From: JABWCQ01 sp964587105
Lineage (GTDB): Bacteria > Electryoneota > RPQS01
DNA length: 64,000 bases
Direction of reading: 5' to 3'
Assembly: GCA_964587105.1 (NCBI GenBank)
Contig: CAZPKG010000003.1
Span: forward strand, 186,001-250,000
The translations under genes and the position numbers were made by a program. Below the pieces are notes generated by a model. That model was not told the origin of the DNA and did not search any database. It saw nothing but the letters and a program-made list of their open reading frames with translations. Below are positions 8,786-17,161 of the stretch, piece by piece (the stretch's first letter is position 1; every line of letters begins with the position of its first letter).

Positions 8786-9855
8786 TAGAGCACTCCCTCC
8801 TGCCCGTTAGCTTTCAGTTTGTCCACCAGGTCTTTAACTTCCTGCGAACGATCGAGCGGGCAGATCATAATCGCGTCATCTGTTTCGACAATTATCAAAT
8901 TGCTGACTCCGACGGCGGCAATCAATTTCTTGTTTCCCAAAACCAATGTGTTGTGCGTATTCGCCAACGCAACTTGGCCACGGGCGGCATTGCCGTGATC
9001 ATCGTGCGGCATTAAGCGCCACACTTCGTCCCAGCTTCCGACGTCGTTCCAATCGAAGGTGCCGCGCACGACCGCGACTTTGGGAGCTTTCTCCATGACG
9101 CCGTAGTCAATCGAAATGCCTTTGCCCGCCTCAAACACTTTGCGCGTAGTCGCCTTTTCCTGCGCTGTGCCGATGGCCATTTCTATTTGTTCAAAGGCCA
9201 CGCCCCACAGCGGGAGATGCTCGCGGATTTGCCTTAGAATTGAATCTGCTCGCCAAACAAACATACCGCTATTCCAGACAAACTCGCCGCTTTCCAGAAA
9301 CAATCTGGCTGTGGCGAGATTGGGTTTTTCGGCAAATGTCTTGACTGGATAGACATTTTCGCGCACCCGGATTCCGCTTGTGTCCATCTGAATGTAGCCG
9401 TAGCCTGTTTCGGGGCGAGTTGGCTCGATGCCGATGGTGGCGAGCAATTCTGAATCGTGCACAACTTCGACGGCCGAGTGCAAGCAATAGTGAAATTGTT
9501 CGATATTTGTGATGCGATGATCGGCGGGAAGCACAATCATCACGGCTTCAGGATCGTGTTTGTGCAAATGCACGGCGGCAAGTCCGATGGCCGGAGCGGT
9601 GTTGCGACCGAGCGGCTCGATGATGAAGCGATCTTCGCGAAAATCCGGGATTAGCTCTTTGATCAACGCGGCTTGCTCGGCATTCGTAACGATCCAAATA
9701 TGATCGCTATCCACCAAACCCTCGAGACGCTTGATTGTGCGCTCGAGCATCGTGCCTTCGCCCGTCAGATCGAGCAGTTGTTTCGGTTTATTGCGGCGGG
9801 ACAGCGGCCAAAACCGTGCGCCGACGCCACCTGCCATGATGACTGCATGAAGCAT
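8785..9855 (-). CDS. manC: Mannose-1-phosphate guanylyltransferase
   Basis: 356 residues. Makes GDP-mannose from mannose-1-phosphate and GTP. The N-terminal nucleotide-binding signature is AVIMAGGVGARFWPLSR with the catalytic-lysine motif NKPKQLLDL. Further family motifs are WIVTNAEQ, IEPLGRNTAPAIGLAA, the metal-binding VLPADH, FAEKP and EFVWNSGMFVWRAD. Length fits the monofunctional GMP type without the isomerase domain. ATG at 9855. Adjacent ugd and the heptose genes place it in a nucleotide-sugar supply operon; GDP-mannose could feed surface glycans or be converted further. It lies 4 bp downstream of the Ig-like lipoprotein gene. Confidence 0.93.
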   Translation of the reverse strand: MLHAVIMAGGVGARFWPLSRRNKPKQLLDLTGEGTMLERTIKRLEGLVDSDHIWIVTNAEQAALIKELIPDFREDRFIIEPLGRNTAPAIGLAAVHLHKHDPEAVMIVLPADHRITNIEQFHYCLHSAVEVVHDSELLATIGIEPTRPETGYGYIQMDTSGIRVRENVYPVKTFAEKPNLATARLFLESGEFVWNSGMFVWRADSILRQIREHLPLWGVAFEQIEMAIGTAQEKATTRKVFEAGKGISIDYGVMEKAPKVAVVRGTFDWNDVGSWDEVWRLMPHDDHGNAARGQVALANTHNTLVLGNKKLIAAVGVSNLIIVETDDAIMICPLDRSQEVKDLVDKLKANGQEGVL

Positions 9856-9859
9856 GAAA

Positions 9860-11491
9860 TTATTTCGTTACGTTCGTCCAGAGGAATTCAACATCAGCCG
9901 TCCAACGCGGACGAACTGAAACTGTGTCGGGATGCCACTGGAACGGTTCGGAAAACTCGAATGGTGAAATGCGGCCCGTGTCAAAATTCTCATTCTTGTT
10001 GACATCGCGAATGACACGAAGGCGGTAGTCCCCGGCTGGATAGCCTTCAAACTTGAAAGTGGCGTTAGTGAATATTGTCTGCTCAGGCAATTTTGCTTTG
10101 ACCGCATAGAGTTCAACAAGCCACGGTCCAAGTTCATTTGCGCGCACACGGCCTTCGATTGTGCCGAGAGAATCTGCAGGGTAGGTGTACCAAACAATTT
10201 TCATTAACGAGTCGCGCGACATATTGCCGCTGCGGTCGGAAATTAGCTGTTTGGGGATGTACAGTGAGTACTTCTCATCAACCGCAAAAGGCTCAAGCGG
10301 TGTTATTGTCAGGGCAGCAGGGTCTGATTGCACAGCGGTGATTTCGACCTCAGTCGTATCATGTTTCACCGTGATTTTCAGGCTGTCCGTTTGCTCTCCG
10401 AAAACTATTGGCTCTCCGAAAATGGCAATAATTTCGCGTGGGACCTCAGTTGTCGCACTGCGATTCACAGGCCATGAACTTGACATCGTCGGCGGAGTTG
10501 TGTCCGGTCGAGCATGAACAGCGAATCGAGCGCTTAGCTCAATATCCTGAAACATCGCACGGACGTCAGCGCTATCGCTGCTCAAGGTGTCGTCAAGGTA
10601 GATAAACCAACTCGCCGTTGAACTGGTGTCGGCGCGATGATAAAGAGCGGTTTGCTCAGAACTATCTGAAACAACGTCGAGGCGATCAGGCTGAACGTCG
10701 CGATTGAAGCGCACGTTCACGGTGTAATTGTCGATCTGACGCGCACGGATTATGCTTAGCTGTGTTGTGTCTTGCAGAGTCGGCACAAAACTCACGAATG
10801 GCTTGGTGCCCTCTTCCACACTCACATCGCCGGTCGACGTACCGATCCACTCACTTGCGGGCAGCCAAAGGCCGTCGAAGTTTTTGTCGTCGAGAGCAAG
10901 CAGCCGATAGTTGCCGGTGGCAAGATAGCCAAGGTCAAATGTCCCATCTTCGGCAGTCTGCATCCGATAATCGGGAGTAACACGCATCGGATCAGGCATT
11001 GTGTCGCCCAACAAATACGCCACAACAGAAATAGAATGCGCGCCGTCGGGCAATGCAACAACACCGAATATCTCCCCTTTGTCAATGTGGTCTCCGGTGC
11101 TGAACGCAAGAGTGTAACTATTCTCGAGCGTGTTTGACAGCATGTCTTTCGCTTGTGCGCCGACGGTGACTACGATAGTTCGATTCTCAGGCAACGGATC
11201 AAGATAGTCAAGCGTCAAACGACGGCCCGACCAACGGTAACGCAGTCGGCGGCCCGGCTCAGGAGAAAGATAAAGCGCGGCTTCGACTGTGGGGCGATTG
11301 ACAGGTTCGGAGAATTCGAGGGTGACGTCGGAATCAAGCGGGACAAAAACAGAGCCCTGCGCCGGAGATGACAAGACAATCTCCGGCGCAGTTTTATCTT
11401 CAGGCCCGCCGGGCGGCGCGGCCATTCTTGCGCAGCTTACAAGAAAAAGCGCAAGAGCAAATGCGAGGAAGTGAAATTTAGTTGCGGCCAA
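9860..11491 (-). CDS. Lipoprotein with bacterial Ig-like (SbsA/Big_5) domains
   Basis: About 543 residues. The chosen TTG start at 11491 puts a charged residue and the hydrophobic stretch FHFLAFALALFLVSC immediately at the N-terminus, with a lipobox LVSC; the frame also allows ATG at 11551, but that would bury the signal peptide. After the Cys comes ARMAAPPGGPEDKTAPEIV, typical of Ig-like outer-membrane or periplasmic lipoproteins in FCB bacteria. Residues about 35-135 form one Big_5 domain (DVTLEFSEPV, LDYLDPLPENRTIVV, YTLAFSTG), and a second occurs near 340-445 (EIIAIFGEPI, YTLYIPKQLI-like). A carboxypeptidase-regulatory-like fold follows to the end (FKFEGYPAGDYRLRVIRDVN). It overlaps the end of ugd by 14 bp. 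The role is unknown, probably cell-surface. Confidence 0.75.
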   Translation of the reverse strand: MAATKFHFLAFALALFLVSCARMAAPPGGPEDKTAPEIVLSSPAQGSVFVPLDSDVTLEFSEPVNRPTVEAALYLSPEPGRRLRYRWSGRRLTLDYLDPLPENRTIVVTVGAQAKDMLSNTLENSYTLAFSTGDHIDKGEIFGVVALPDGAHSISVVAYLLGDTMPDPMRVTPDYRMQTAEDGTFDLGYLATGNYRLLALDDKNFDGLWLPASEWIGTSTGDVSVEEGTKPFVSFVPTLQDTTQLSIIRARQIDNYTVNVRFNRDVQPDRLDVVSDSSEQTALYHRADTSSTASWFIYLDDTLSSDSADVRAMFQDIELSARFAVHARPDTTPPTMSSSWPVNRSATTEVPREIIAIFGEPIVFGEQTDSLKITVKHDTTEVEITAVQSDPAALTITPLEPFAVDEKYSLYIPKQLISDRSGNMSRDSLMKIVWYTYPADSLGTIEGRVRANELGPWLVELYAVKAKLPEQTIFTNATFKFEGYPAGDYRLRVIRDVNKNENFDTGRISPFEFSEPFQWHPDTVSVRPRWTADVEFLWTNVTK

Positions 11492-12779
11492 TGCCGAAAT
11501 ACTCGAATCCGAGTTCGCGCATGTGCGGGGGTTCAAACAGATTTCGTCCATCGAAAATAATCGGACGTTTCAAGAGCGATTTAATGCGAGTGAAGTCCGG
11601 CTCGCGGAATTCCTGCCATTCTGTGCAAATCAACAGCGCATCGGCATCTTTGAGCAACGAATAGTAGTCGTCGTGGAAGTGCGCTTTGTCACCGAAAATC
11701 GGGCGCGCATTTTCCATCGCCTGCGGGTCGTACACGTGCAACTCGGCGCCGCGCTCTTTCAGCATTTCAATCACATAGATGGACGGAGCTTCGCGCATAT
11801 CATCCGTGCGAGGCTTGAATGAAAGCCCCCAGATGCCAAACTTCAGACCCGTTAAATCTTCGCCGAAACGTTTCACGACTTTATCGACCAAGCGCGTGCG
11901 CTGCTTGTGATTCACTTCGTCAACTGCATCGAGAATCTTCAGATTCATGTTGTACTGGTGGGCGATGCGAATCAAGGCCGAGACGTCTTTCGGGAAACAC
12001 GATCCGCCGTAGCCTATACCTGCGAACAAGAAGTGCGGCCCGATGCGTTTGTCGCTGCCGATGCCGAACCGAACATGATTAATGTCTGCGCCACACTCTT
12101 CACAGAGGTTGGCAATCTCGTTCATGAACGTGATCTTGGTGGCGAGCATCGCGTTGGCGGCATACTTCGTCATTTCGGCAGAACGAACATCCATTGTCAC
12201 GACACGATGGCCGGTGCGGTGGAACGGCGCGTAAAGTCGCTTCATGAGTTCTTCGGCGCGTGAACTGGAAACACCGATGACAATACGGTCGGGTTTCATG
12301 AAATCATTGACGGCGTCGCCTTCCTTCAAGAACTCGGGATTTGACACGACATCGAAATCCACAGTCGTGTGTTTCTTGATCGCTTCGCGAACCCGGTCGC
12401 CAGAACCGACAGGAACGGTTGACTTGTTAACGATAACTTTGTAGCTCTTCAGACGCTTGCCGATTGATTCGGCGACCGCGAGCACATATTGCAAATCAGC
12501 AGAGCCATCTTCACCCGGAGGGGTTCCGACGGCAATCATTAGAATTTCCGAATCATCCATAACGGAGTAAAGATCAGTCGTGAACGTCAAACGTCCTTGA
12601 GTGACGTTGCGGTCCATGACTTCCTTCAGGCCCGGTTCATAAATTGGCACGATGCCCTGCTTGAGCATTTCAATTTTGCGTGGATCCGTATCAACACACG
12701 CGACGGTATTGCCGGACTCGGCCAAGCACGTACCGGTGACAAGACCGACGTAGCCGGTCCCAATAACTGTAACTTTCAT
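11478..12779 (-). CDS. ugd: UDP-glucose 6-dehydrogenase
   Basis: 433 residues. Oxidises UDP-glucose to UDP-glucuronate with two NAD+. It begins with the Rossmann signature VTVIGTGYVGLVTGTCLAE, followed by the UGD motif IYEPGLKEV. The catalytic Cys is in GIGYGGSCFPKDVSAL, and the C-terminal UDP-binding domain contains GLSFKPRTDDMREAPS. All three domains are present at normal length. ATG at 12779. It lies 40 bp after the phosphoheptose isomerase-like gene and is the second of two nucleotide-sugar dehydrogenases in this operon. The other (24623-25930) belongs to the UDP-N-acetylhexosamine type. Confidence 0.94.
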   Translation of the reverse strand: MKVTVIGTGYVGLVTGTCLAESGNTVACVDTDPRKIEMLKQGIVPIYEPGLKEVMDRNVTQGRLTFTTDLYSVMDDSEILMIAVGTPPGEDGSADLQYVLAVAESIGKRLKSYKVIVNKSTVPVGSGDRVREAIKKHTTVDFDVVSNPEFLKEGDAVNDFMKPDRIVIGVSSSRAEELMKRLYAPFHRTGHRVVTMDVRSAEMTKYAANAMLATKITFMNEIANLCEECGADINHVRFGIGSDKRIGPHFLFAGIGYGGSCFPKDVSALIRIAHQYNMNLKILDAVDEVNHKQRTRLVDKVVKRFGEDLTGLKFGIWGLSFKPRTDDMREAPSIYVIEMLKERGAELHVYDPQAMENARPIFGDKAHFHDDYYSLLKDADALLICTEWQEFREPDFTRIKSLLKRPIIFDGRNLFEPPHMRELGFEYFGIGRN

Positions 12780-12819
12780 GAGTTGGAGTAAGTTTGTGAG
12801 GCGAGTATAGAGGCCACCG

Positions 12820-13395
12820 CTATTTTGCGGTGAACTCTTTCATGTAAGTGCTGATAATATGATTCAGCACGAGATGTAAATCTTCAACTGGGCCGTATTC
12901 GCGAGATTCGACAATGATATTGAGATCGGTCATTGCCGCGAGCTTGCCGCCGCCAAAACCGACAAGGCCCACAATTGTCGTCTTCAATTCTTTTGCGACC
13001 TTCGCTGCTTCGAGAATGTTCGGGGAATTTCCCGACGCAGTAATTAACACGACCACGTCACCTGGGCGAGCATATGCGCGCAAAGGCTCGGCAAAGATCG
13101 CGTCGTAACCGACGTCATTACCATAGGCAGTGAGCATCGGGACATTGTCCCCAGGAGCGAACATCCGCACACGACGCTTGCCGGGATTGGAAGCGCCTTT
13201 TGTGAAATCGCAAACCCAGTGCGACGCGGTGCTCCACGATCCGCCGTTGCCGCACACAAAAATCGCGGCATCACGCGCATAGGCGTCTTCGACGACGCCG
13301 ATCAGCCGTGCGACGTCCTCAACGATTACGCTGTCTAAGACGGTTTTCAAGCGATCAAAATATGACCGGATATGCGAGACTTTATCGAGGCTCAT
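12820..13395 (-). CDS. SIS-domain sugar isomerase, GmhA-like (sedoheptulose-7-phosphate isomerase)
   Basis: 191 residues forming a single SIS domain with GmhA-type elements: the phosphate-binding FVCGNGGSWSTASHWVCD near 45-62 and GDVVVLITASGNSPNI near 110-125. The size matches phosphoheptose isomerase, which makes D-glycero-D-manno-heptose-7-phosphate. It overlaps the heptose kinase gene by 4 bp, and the nucleotidyltransferase gene lies just upstream. That is the gene set used for GDP-D-glycero-alpha-D-manno-heptose. Assignment to GmhA rather than another SIS isomerase rests on this context. The phosphatase (GmhB) is not in the window. Confidence 0.82.
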   Translation of the reverse strand: MSLDKVSHIRSYFDRLKTVLDSVIVEDVARLIGVVEDAYARDAAIFVCGNGGSWSTASHWVCDFTKGASNPGKRRVRMFAPGDNVPMLTAYGNDVGYDAIFAEPLRAYARPGDVVVLITASGNSPNILEAAKVAKELKTTIVGLVGFGGGKLAAMTDLNIIVESREYGPVEDLHLVLNHIISTYMKEFTAK

Positions 13396-14381
13396 TTGAA
13401 CGGATATCTCTTGATATTGAAAATGATTTTGCTGCCATCACGCTCGGGCATGAACGGAAGCTCAAACAACTCTCCCAGCGCATTGCGAACGGTTTCCTGA
13501 TGCGACATGGGAACATAGAGTAACAGGAATCCGCCGCCGCCGGCTCCGGCAATTTTACCACCAAGCGCTCCGGCCTTAATCGCACGATTGTACATATCGT
13601 CTATGCCGTCGTCGGAAATCTTTGCGGCCATCTTCTTTTTCAATTCCCAACCGACGTGCAGCAATCTGCCGACTTGCTCAAAATCCATGACGGAGAGCGC
13701 GGCTTCAATCTTATCCACGAGCGGCATCATGGCTTCGAGAATCTCGCGCTTTGAGGCCGTATGGGACTTTTGTTCTTTCAGAATTTCGGCTGACTTGCGC
13801 GTGCGATTTGTGTAAAAGAGCATCAAGTGATTGCCAAAATGCCGAAGAGCTTGAGCCGGCAAATCCACTTGGGACTCGGTTACGGTGTCGTCGGGGTTAA
13901 ACGTAAATCTACGCAAGCCACCGAAGGCCGCAATGTATTGATCCTGTTTTCCGATCGGACGACCGCAACGATTGATTTCAATTTCACACGCTTCACGCGC
14001 AAGCTGATCGGCGGTAACTTGCCGTCCCAAGTAGGAGTACATCGCATTCAACAATCCGACCACAAGCGACGATGACGAGCCGAGGCCGCTGCCTTCCGAC
14101 GGGATGTCGGCGAGTGTGGAAATTTCGACTCCGGTACCAAGCCCGGTCATCTCCATGCACGACTTAATTAGTTCGTGTTTGATTTCGCTCGTGTCGTCAA
14201 CGGTTTCGTTCCGCGAATAGTTTAAGACAATTTTGTCATCAAATCGCTCTTTGATAATTACAAAGATGTATTTGTCAATCGCGGTTGAGATCACCTGACC
14301 TGCGCCATGCAAGTAGTAATCGGCGAGGTCGCTGCCGCCGCCTGCAAAGCTGAGTCGAAGTGGAGTTTGAGTAATTACCAT
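13392..14381 (-). CDS. hddA: GHMP kinase, D-glycero-alpha-D-manno-heptose-7-phosphate 1-kinase type
   Basis: 329 residues when started at the ATG at 14381 (MVITQTPLRLSFAGGGSDL). The frame is open further upstream, but that portion would overlap the neighbouring gene. The N-terminus TPLRLSFAGGGSDL is characteristic of HddA/FKP-type sugar kinases, the ATP-binding motif is PSEGSGLGSSSSLVVGLL, and the C-terminal GHMP motif is GGKIAGAGGGGFLLLY. The family phosphorylates heptose-7-phosphate, or related sugars such as fucose, at C1. It starts 2 bp after the nucleotidyltransferase stop and overlaps the GmhA-like gene by 4 bp, which supports the heptose substrate. Confidence 0.85.
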   Translation of the reverse strand: MVITQTPLRLSFAGGGSDLADYYLHGAGQVISTAIDKYIFVIIKERFDDKIVLNYSRNETVDDTSEIKHELIKSCMEMTGLGTGVEISTLADIPSEGSGLGSSSSLVVGLLNAMYSYLGRQVTADQLAREACEIEINRCGRPIGKQDQYIAAFGGLRRFTFNPDDTVTESQVDLPAQALRHFGNHLMLFYTNRTRKSAEILKEQKSHTASKREILEAMMPLVDKIEAALSVMDFEQVGRLLHVGWELKKKMAAKISDDGIDDMYNRAIKAGALGGKIAGAGGGGFLLLYVPMSHQETVRNALGELFELPFMPERDGSKIIFNIKRYPFK

Positions 14382-14383
14382 AC

Positions 14384-15082
14384 TTAAGAGTTGCGTTCTC
14401 TGCGCGCGCGGACTGCCGCATACGCTTCGGGAGTGCCAATGTCTTGAATGAACTCGTCGGTTACATAGCCGTACATTTTGCCGACGAGTTTCGGCAAGAC
14501 GTGAAAACCAATATCTGTCGGTTGCGTCAGCGGAACCCAATCAAATAGCTGCGGCGTCGCGACATGAATGCCGGAATTCGCGAAGTTTGATTTGGGAAGC
14601 GCGGGTTTTTCTTCAAAACTGATCACACGCCCCTCGTCATTCATTTCCAAAATTCCGCAGCGCGTCGGTTCGCTCGTGCGATAGGCCACCAGCACAAGCG
14701 GAGGATAGCCGCTCGATTTGTGAAAGCCTTTGAGCCTGTTCAAATCCAGCTCGACATAGTTGTCGGCATAGATGATGAAAAAGCTGTCTTCACCATTTAA
14801 GAAATCATGGGCCGCCCGCAAAGTGCCTGCGCTTCCGAGCAAAGTTGGCTCATAGCCTTCAACAAAGCTCAATCCGTGCGGTTTGGTGGCGATAAATGCG
14901 CGAACCTGCACCGCGTGATGATGCGTATTTATGTACACATCGGTTACACCGGCATGCGCGAGAGTCTCGCACCAATAGTCCAGCAGCGGCCGTCCAGCCA
15001 CCGGCAGGAGACACTTCGGCGAATTCTTGGTCAGTTCACCGAGTCTGCTGCCGATACCTGCCGCAAGTACAATTGCTTTCAC
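14384..15082 (-). CDS. Sugar-1-phosphate nucleotidyltransferase, HddC-like
   Basis: 232 residues from the GTG at 15082, which overlaps the upstream stop in a GTGA junction; an upstream ATG would add 15 non-conserved residues inside the epimerase gene. The nucleotide-binding loop VKAIVLAAGIGSRLGELT and KNSPKCLLPVAGRPLL are canonical. The active-site region includes FIIYADNYVELDL and the later GRVISFEEKP. The relatives are D-glycero-alpha-D-manno-heptose-1-phosphate guanylyltransferases and glucose-1-phosphate transferases. Placement directly before HddA- and GmhA-like genes supports the heptose role, but base specificity cannot be read from sequence. Confidence 0.82.
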   Translation of the reverse strand: MKAIVLAAGIGSRLGELTKNSPKCLLPVAGRPLLDYWCETLAHAGVTDVYINTHHHAVQVRAFIATKPHGLSFVEGYEPTLLGSAGTLRAAHDFLNGEDSFFIIYADNYVELDLNRLKGFHKSSGYPPLVLVAYRTSEPTRCGILEMNDEGRVISFEEKPALPKSNFANSGIHVATPQLFDWVPLTQPTDIGFHVLPKLVGKMYGYVTDEFIQDIGTPEAYAAVRARRERNS

Positions 15083-16023
15083 GTGACGGCGAAATCCTTT
15101 TCTTTCGTCGCCACGCACCAATCCCACGTCTTGCGCAAACCATCAGCGAGTTTGACTTCAGGCTTCCACTTTAGAATATTTGCAGCGCGCGTCGCATCTA
15201 AATAGACAGCCTGAATTTCACCTGTGCGGCGGGGTGCGTAAATTGGTTCACCTTTGAAATCGGCAAGTTCGGCGAGCTCTTTGAAGAGCGTATTAACCGA
15301 TGTGCCGATGCCGGAACCAATATTCAAAATTTCGCCGTCGCCGGCCTCTGCGGCAAGCAGATTCGCGCGAACGCAATCGGAAACGTACACATAGTCGCGC
15401 AGCTGTTCTCCGTCACCGAAGATTGTGGGCACTTTTCCTTCAAGAAACACGCCGGCGAAAATTGCAATCACACCGGCTTCGCTGTGCGGCTGTTGACGCG
15501 GTCCGAATACATTTGGATAACGCAATACAGTATAGCGCAAGTCGTACAAAATGCGATATAGCTCAAGATAGTGTTCGACCGTGTGCTTGGAAATTCCGTA
15601 GGCGCACTCAGGGTTTACCCAATGCTGTTCGTTGACCGGAAGGTACTTGGGTTCTCCATACACTGCACCGCCCGTCGAAATGTAAACGATTTTCTTGACG
15701 TGGTGCTTCATCGCTGAAGTAATCACATTGATCGAGCCGACGATGTTGCACTCGGCATCGAACACGGGGTCCAGCAGCGACTTGCGGACGTCCATTTGTG
15801 CGGCGTGATGATCAATGACGTCAGGACGAAAAGCACTGATGACTTTGTCAACCGCCGCCGCGTCACGAATGTCCACTTCAAAAAACGTCGCATCCTTGGG
15901 GACATTATGTCGATAGCCGGTGCTCAAATTGTCGAGGACGGCGACTTCGTGTCCTGCGGCAAGAAATCCTTCGGAGACGTGCGAAGCTATGAATCCTGCT
16001 CCGCCTGTAACAAGAACGCGCAT
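15079..16023 (-). CDS. NAD-dependent epimerase/dehydratase, UDP-glucose 4-epimerase-like
   Basis: 314 residues, extended short-chain dehydrogenase fold. The NAD-binding loop VTGGAGFIASHVSEGF is at the start, DIRD near 50 contacts the adenine, and the catalytic site has YISTGGAVYGEP with the YxxxK pair in YGISKHTVEHY. The substrate loop RYPNVFGPRQQPHSEAGV is typical of GalE-like enzymes of the WbpP/GalE group. ATG at 16023 overlaps the previous epimerase stop by 1 bp. It may interconvert UDP-glucose/UDP-galactose or modify the heptose branch; the substrate is unproven. Confidence 0.82.
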   Translation of the reverse strand: MRVLVTGGAGFIASHVSEGFLAAGHEVAVLDNLSTGYRHNVPKDATFFEVDIRDAAAVDKVISAFRPDVIDHHAAQMDVRKSLLDPVFDAECNIVGSINVITSAMKHHVKKIVYISTGGAVYGEPKYLPVNEQHWVNPECAYGISKHTVEHYLELYRILYDLRYTVLRYPNVFGPRQQPHSEAGVIAIFAGVFLEGKVPTIFGDGEQLRDYVYVSDCVRANLLAAEAGDGEILNIGSGIGTSVNTLFKELAELADFKGEPIYAPRRTGEIQAVYLDATRAANILKWKPEVKLADGLRKTWDWCVATKEKDFAVT

Positions 16024-17147
16024 CAGGCTTGTGCTCCCTTGGCTGGTCTGACGACGTTAAGACTTTGCATTCGCTGTTCGGCAAAATCCATTATGTCATC
16101 AATATCGGTTTGCGCTTCGAGATAATCGCGGTACTCTTTGACAGAATCTTCGGCAGTGCGCGTCGGGTTCCAGCCCAGCGCTTTGAGTTTGGAAACATCG
16201 GAAATGATATGCCGAGTATCGCCGAATCTATATAGTCCAGGAATTCGCGGATCGAGACCATCTTTGCCGAACACTTTCGCAACGATGGAGCAGAATTCCT
16301 TTACTGTATAAGCTCGTCCGCCGCCGACATTGAACATTTCGTAGTTCGCGCGGTCGTCTTCCAGAACTTTCAAGTTCGCCTGAACGACGTCGTGAATGTT
16401 GACAAAATCGCGGACCTGCTCACCGTCTTCATAAATCAGCGGTGCACGGTCAAAGAAGTAGCTTAACGAGAAAATGCGGCACGCGCCTGAATAGTTGTTG
16501 TAAAAACTTTGACGCGGACCTTGAACAATCGAGAAGCGCATCGCAACAGAAGGAATATCATAACGCTTGCCAAACGCGAGAGTCATGAGTTCCTGCGAGT
16601 ATTTTGACAGCGCGTATTGATTGAGTGGCTTGGCATCCGTCTCGGGCGTGGGTTGCCACTTCAGTACTTCGTTTGTACGCGGATCAAGAAATTCCCATTG
16701 CCCGTTGTCGAGGGCTGAAACGGGTCGGAGTTCGGGGTGATAAAGTGCGCCATCCTTCGCGGCATAGCGGCCCTCACCTGCGACTGCTTGCGACGAGGCG
16801 ACGACGACTTTTTTGACGGGCAATTTCTTCTCGACGATCAGCTCGTAGATTAAGGCCGTACCGACGCTGTTAACCCAGAAGAATTTCGAAAAATCGGGGA
16901 GATAGTCTTGATAAGCAGCAAAGTGATAAACTGCTTCAACGCCGTCGAGCGCTTCAATCATCTTTTCGCGGTCACGCACGTCGCCTTCGATGAACTTTAC
17001 TTTTGAAGGGATATAGCTCGGCTTGCCCTTCATGTGCACGGGCTTTTCAAGGCTATCGAGGATCGTGACGTCGTAACCGCGGCGCAATAGCTCGTCGGTC
17101 GTGTGTGATCCAATAAAACCGGCTCCGCCGGTAACTAATACGCGCAA
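16023..17147 (-). CDS. NAD-dependent epimerase/dehydratase family protein
   Basis: 374 residues from a TTG at 17147 preceded by AGGATATC, which places RVLVTGGAGFIGSHTTDELL at the very N-terminus; more upstream starts would overlap the sugar transferase. Catalytic elements are VVVASSQAVAGEGRY and YALSKYSQELM (Tyr and Lys of YxxxK). The stretch FSIVQGPRQSFYNNYSGA is the substrate loop. Length is greater than the neighbouring epimerases because of an insertion near 125-175 (DGALYHPELRPVSALDNG). The family acts on nucleotide-sugars, and the reaction here cannot be named. It begins 14 bp after the polyprenyl sugar transferase gene. Confidence 0.82.
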   Translation of the reverse strand: MRVLVTGGAGFIGSHTTDELLRRGYDVTILDSLEKPVHMKGKPSYIPSKVKFIEGDVRDREKMIEALDGVEAVYHFAAYQDYLPDFSKFFWVNSVGTALIYELIVEKKLPVKKVVVASSQAVAGEGRYAAKDGALYHPELRPVSALDNGQWEFLDPRTNEVLKWQPTPETDAKPLNQYALSKYSQELMTLAFGKRYDIPSVAMRFSIVQGPRQSFYNNYSGACRIFSLSYFFDRAPLIYEDGEQVRDFVNIHDVVQANLKVLEDDRANYEMFNVGGGRAYTVKEFCSIVAKVFGKDGLDPRIPGLYRFGDTRHIISDVSKLKALGWNPTRTAEDSVKEYRDYLEAQTDIDDIMDFAEQRMQSLNVVRPAKGAQA

Positions 17148-17161
17148 GAGATATCCTACGT

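Noticed and set aside
11492..11551. ATG start at 11551 for the Ig-like lipoprotein.
   Set aside because: It would bury the signal peptide behind 20 polar residues and increase the overlap with ugd; the TTG at 11491 exposes the signal and lipobox.
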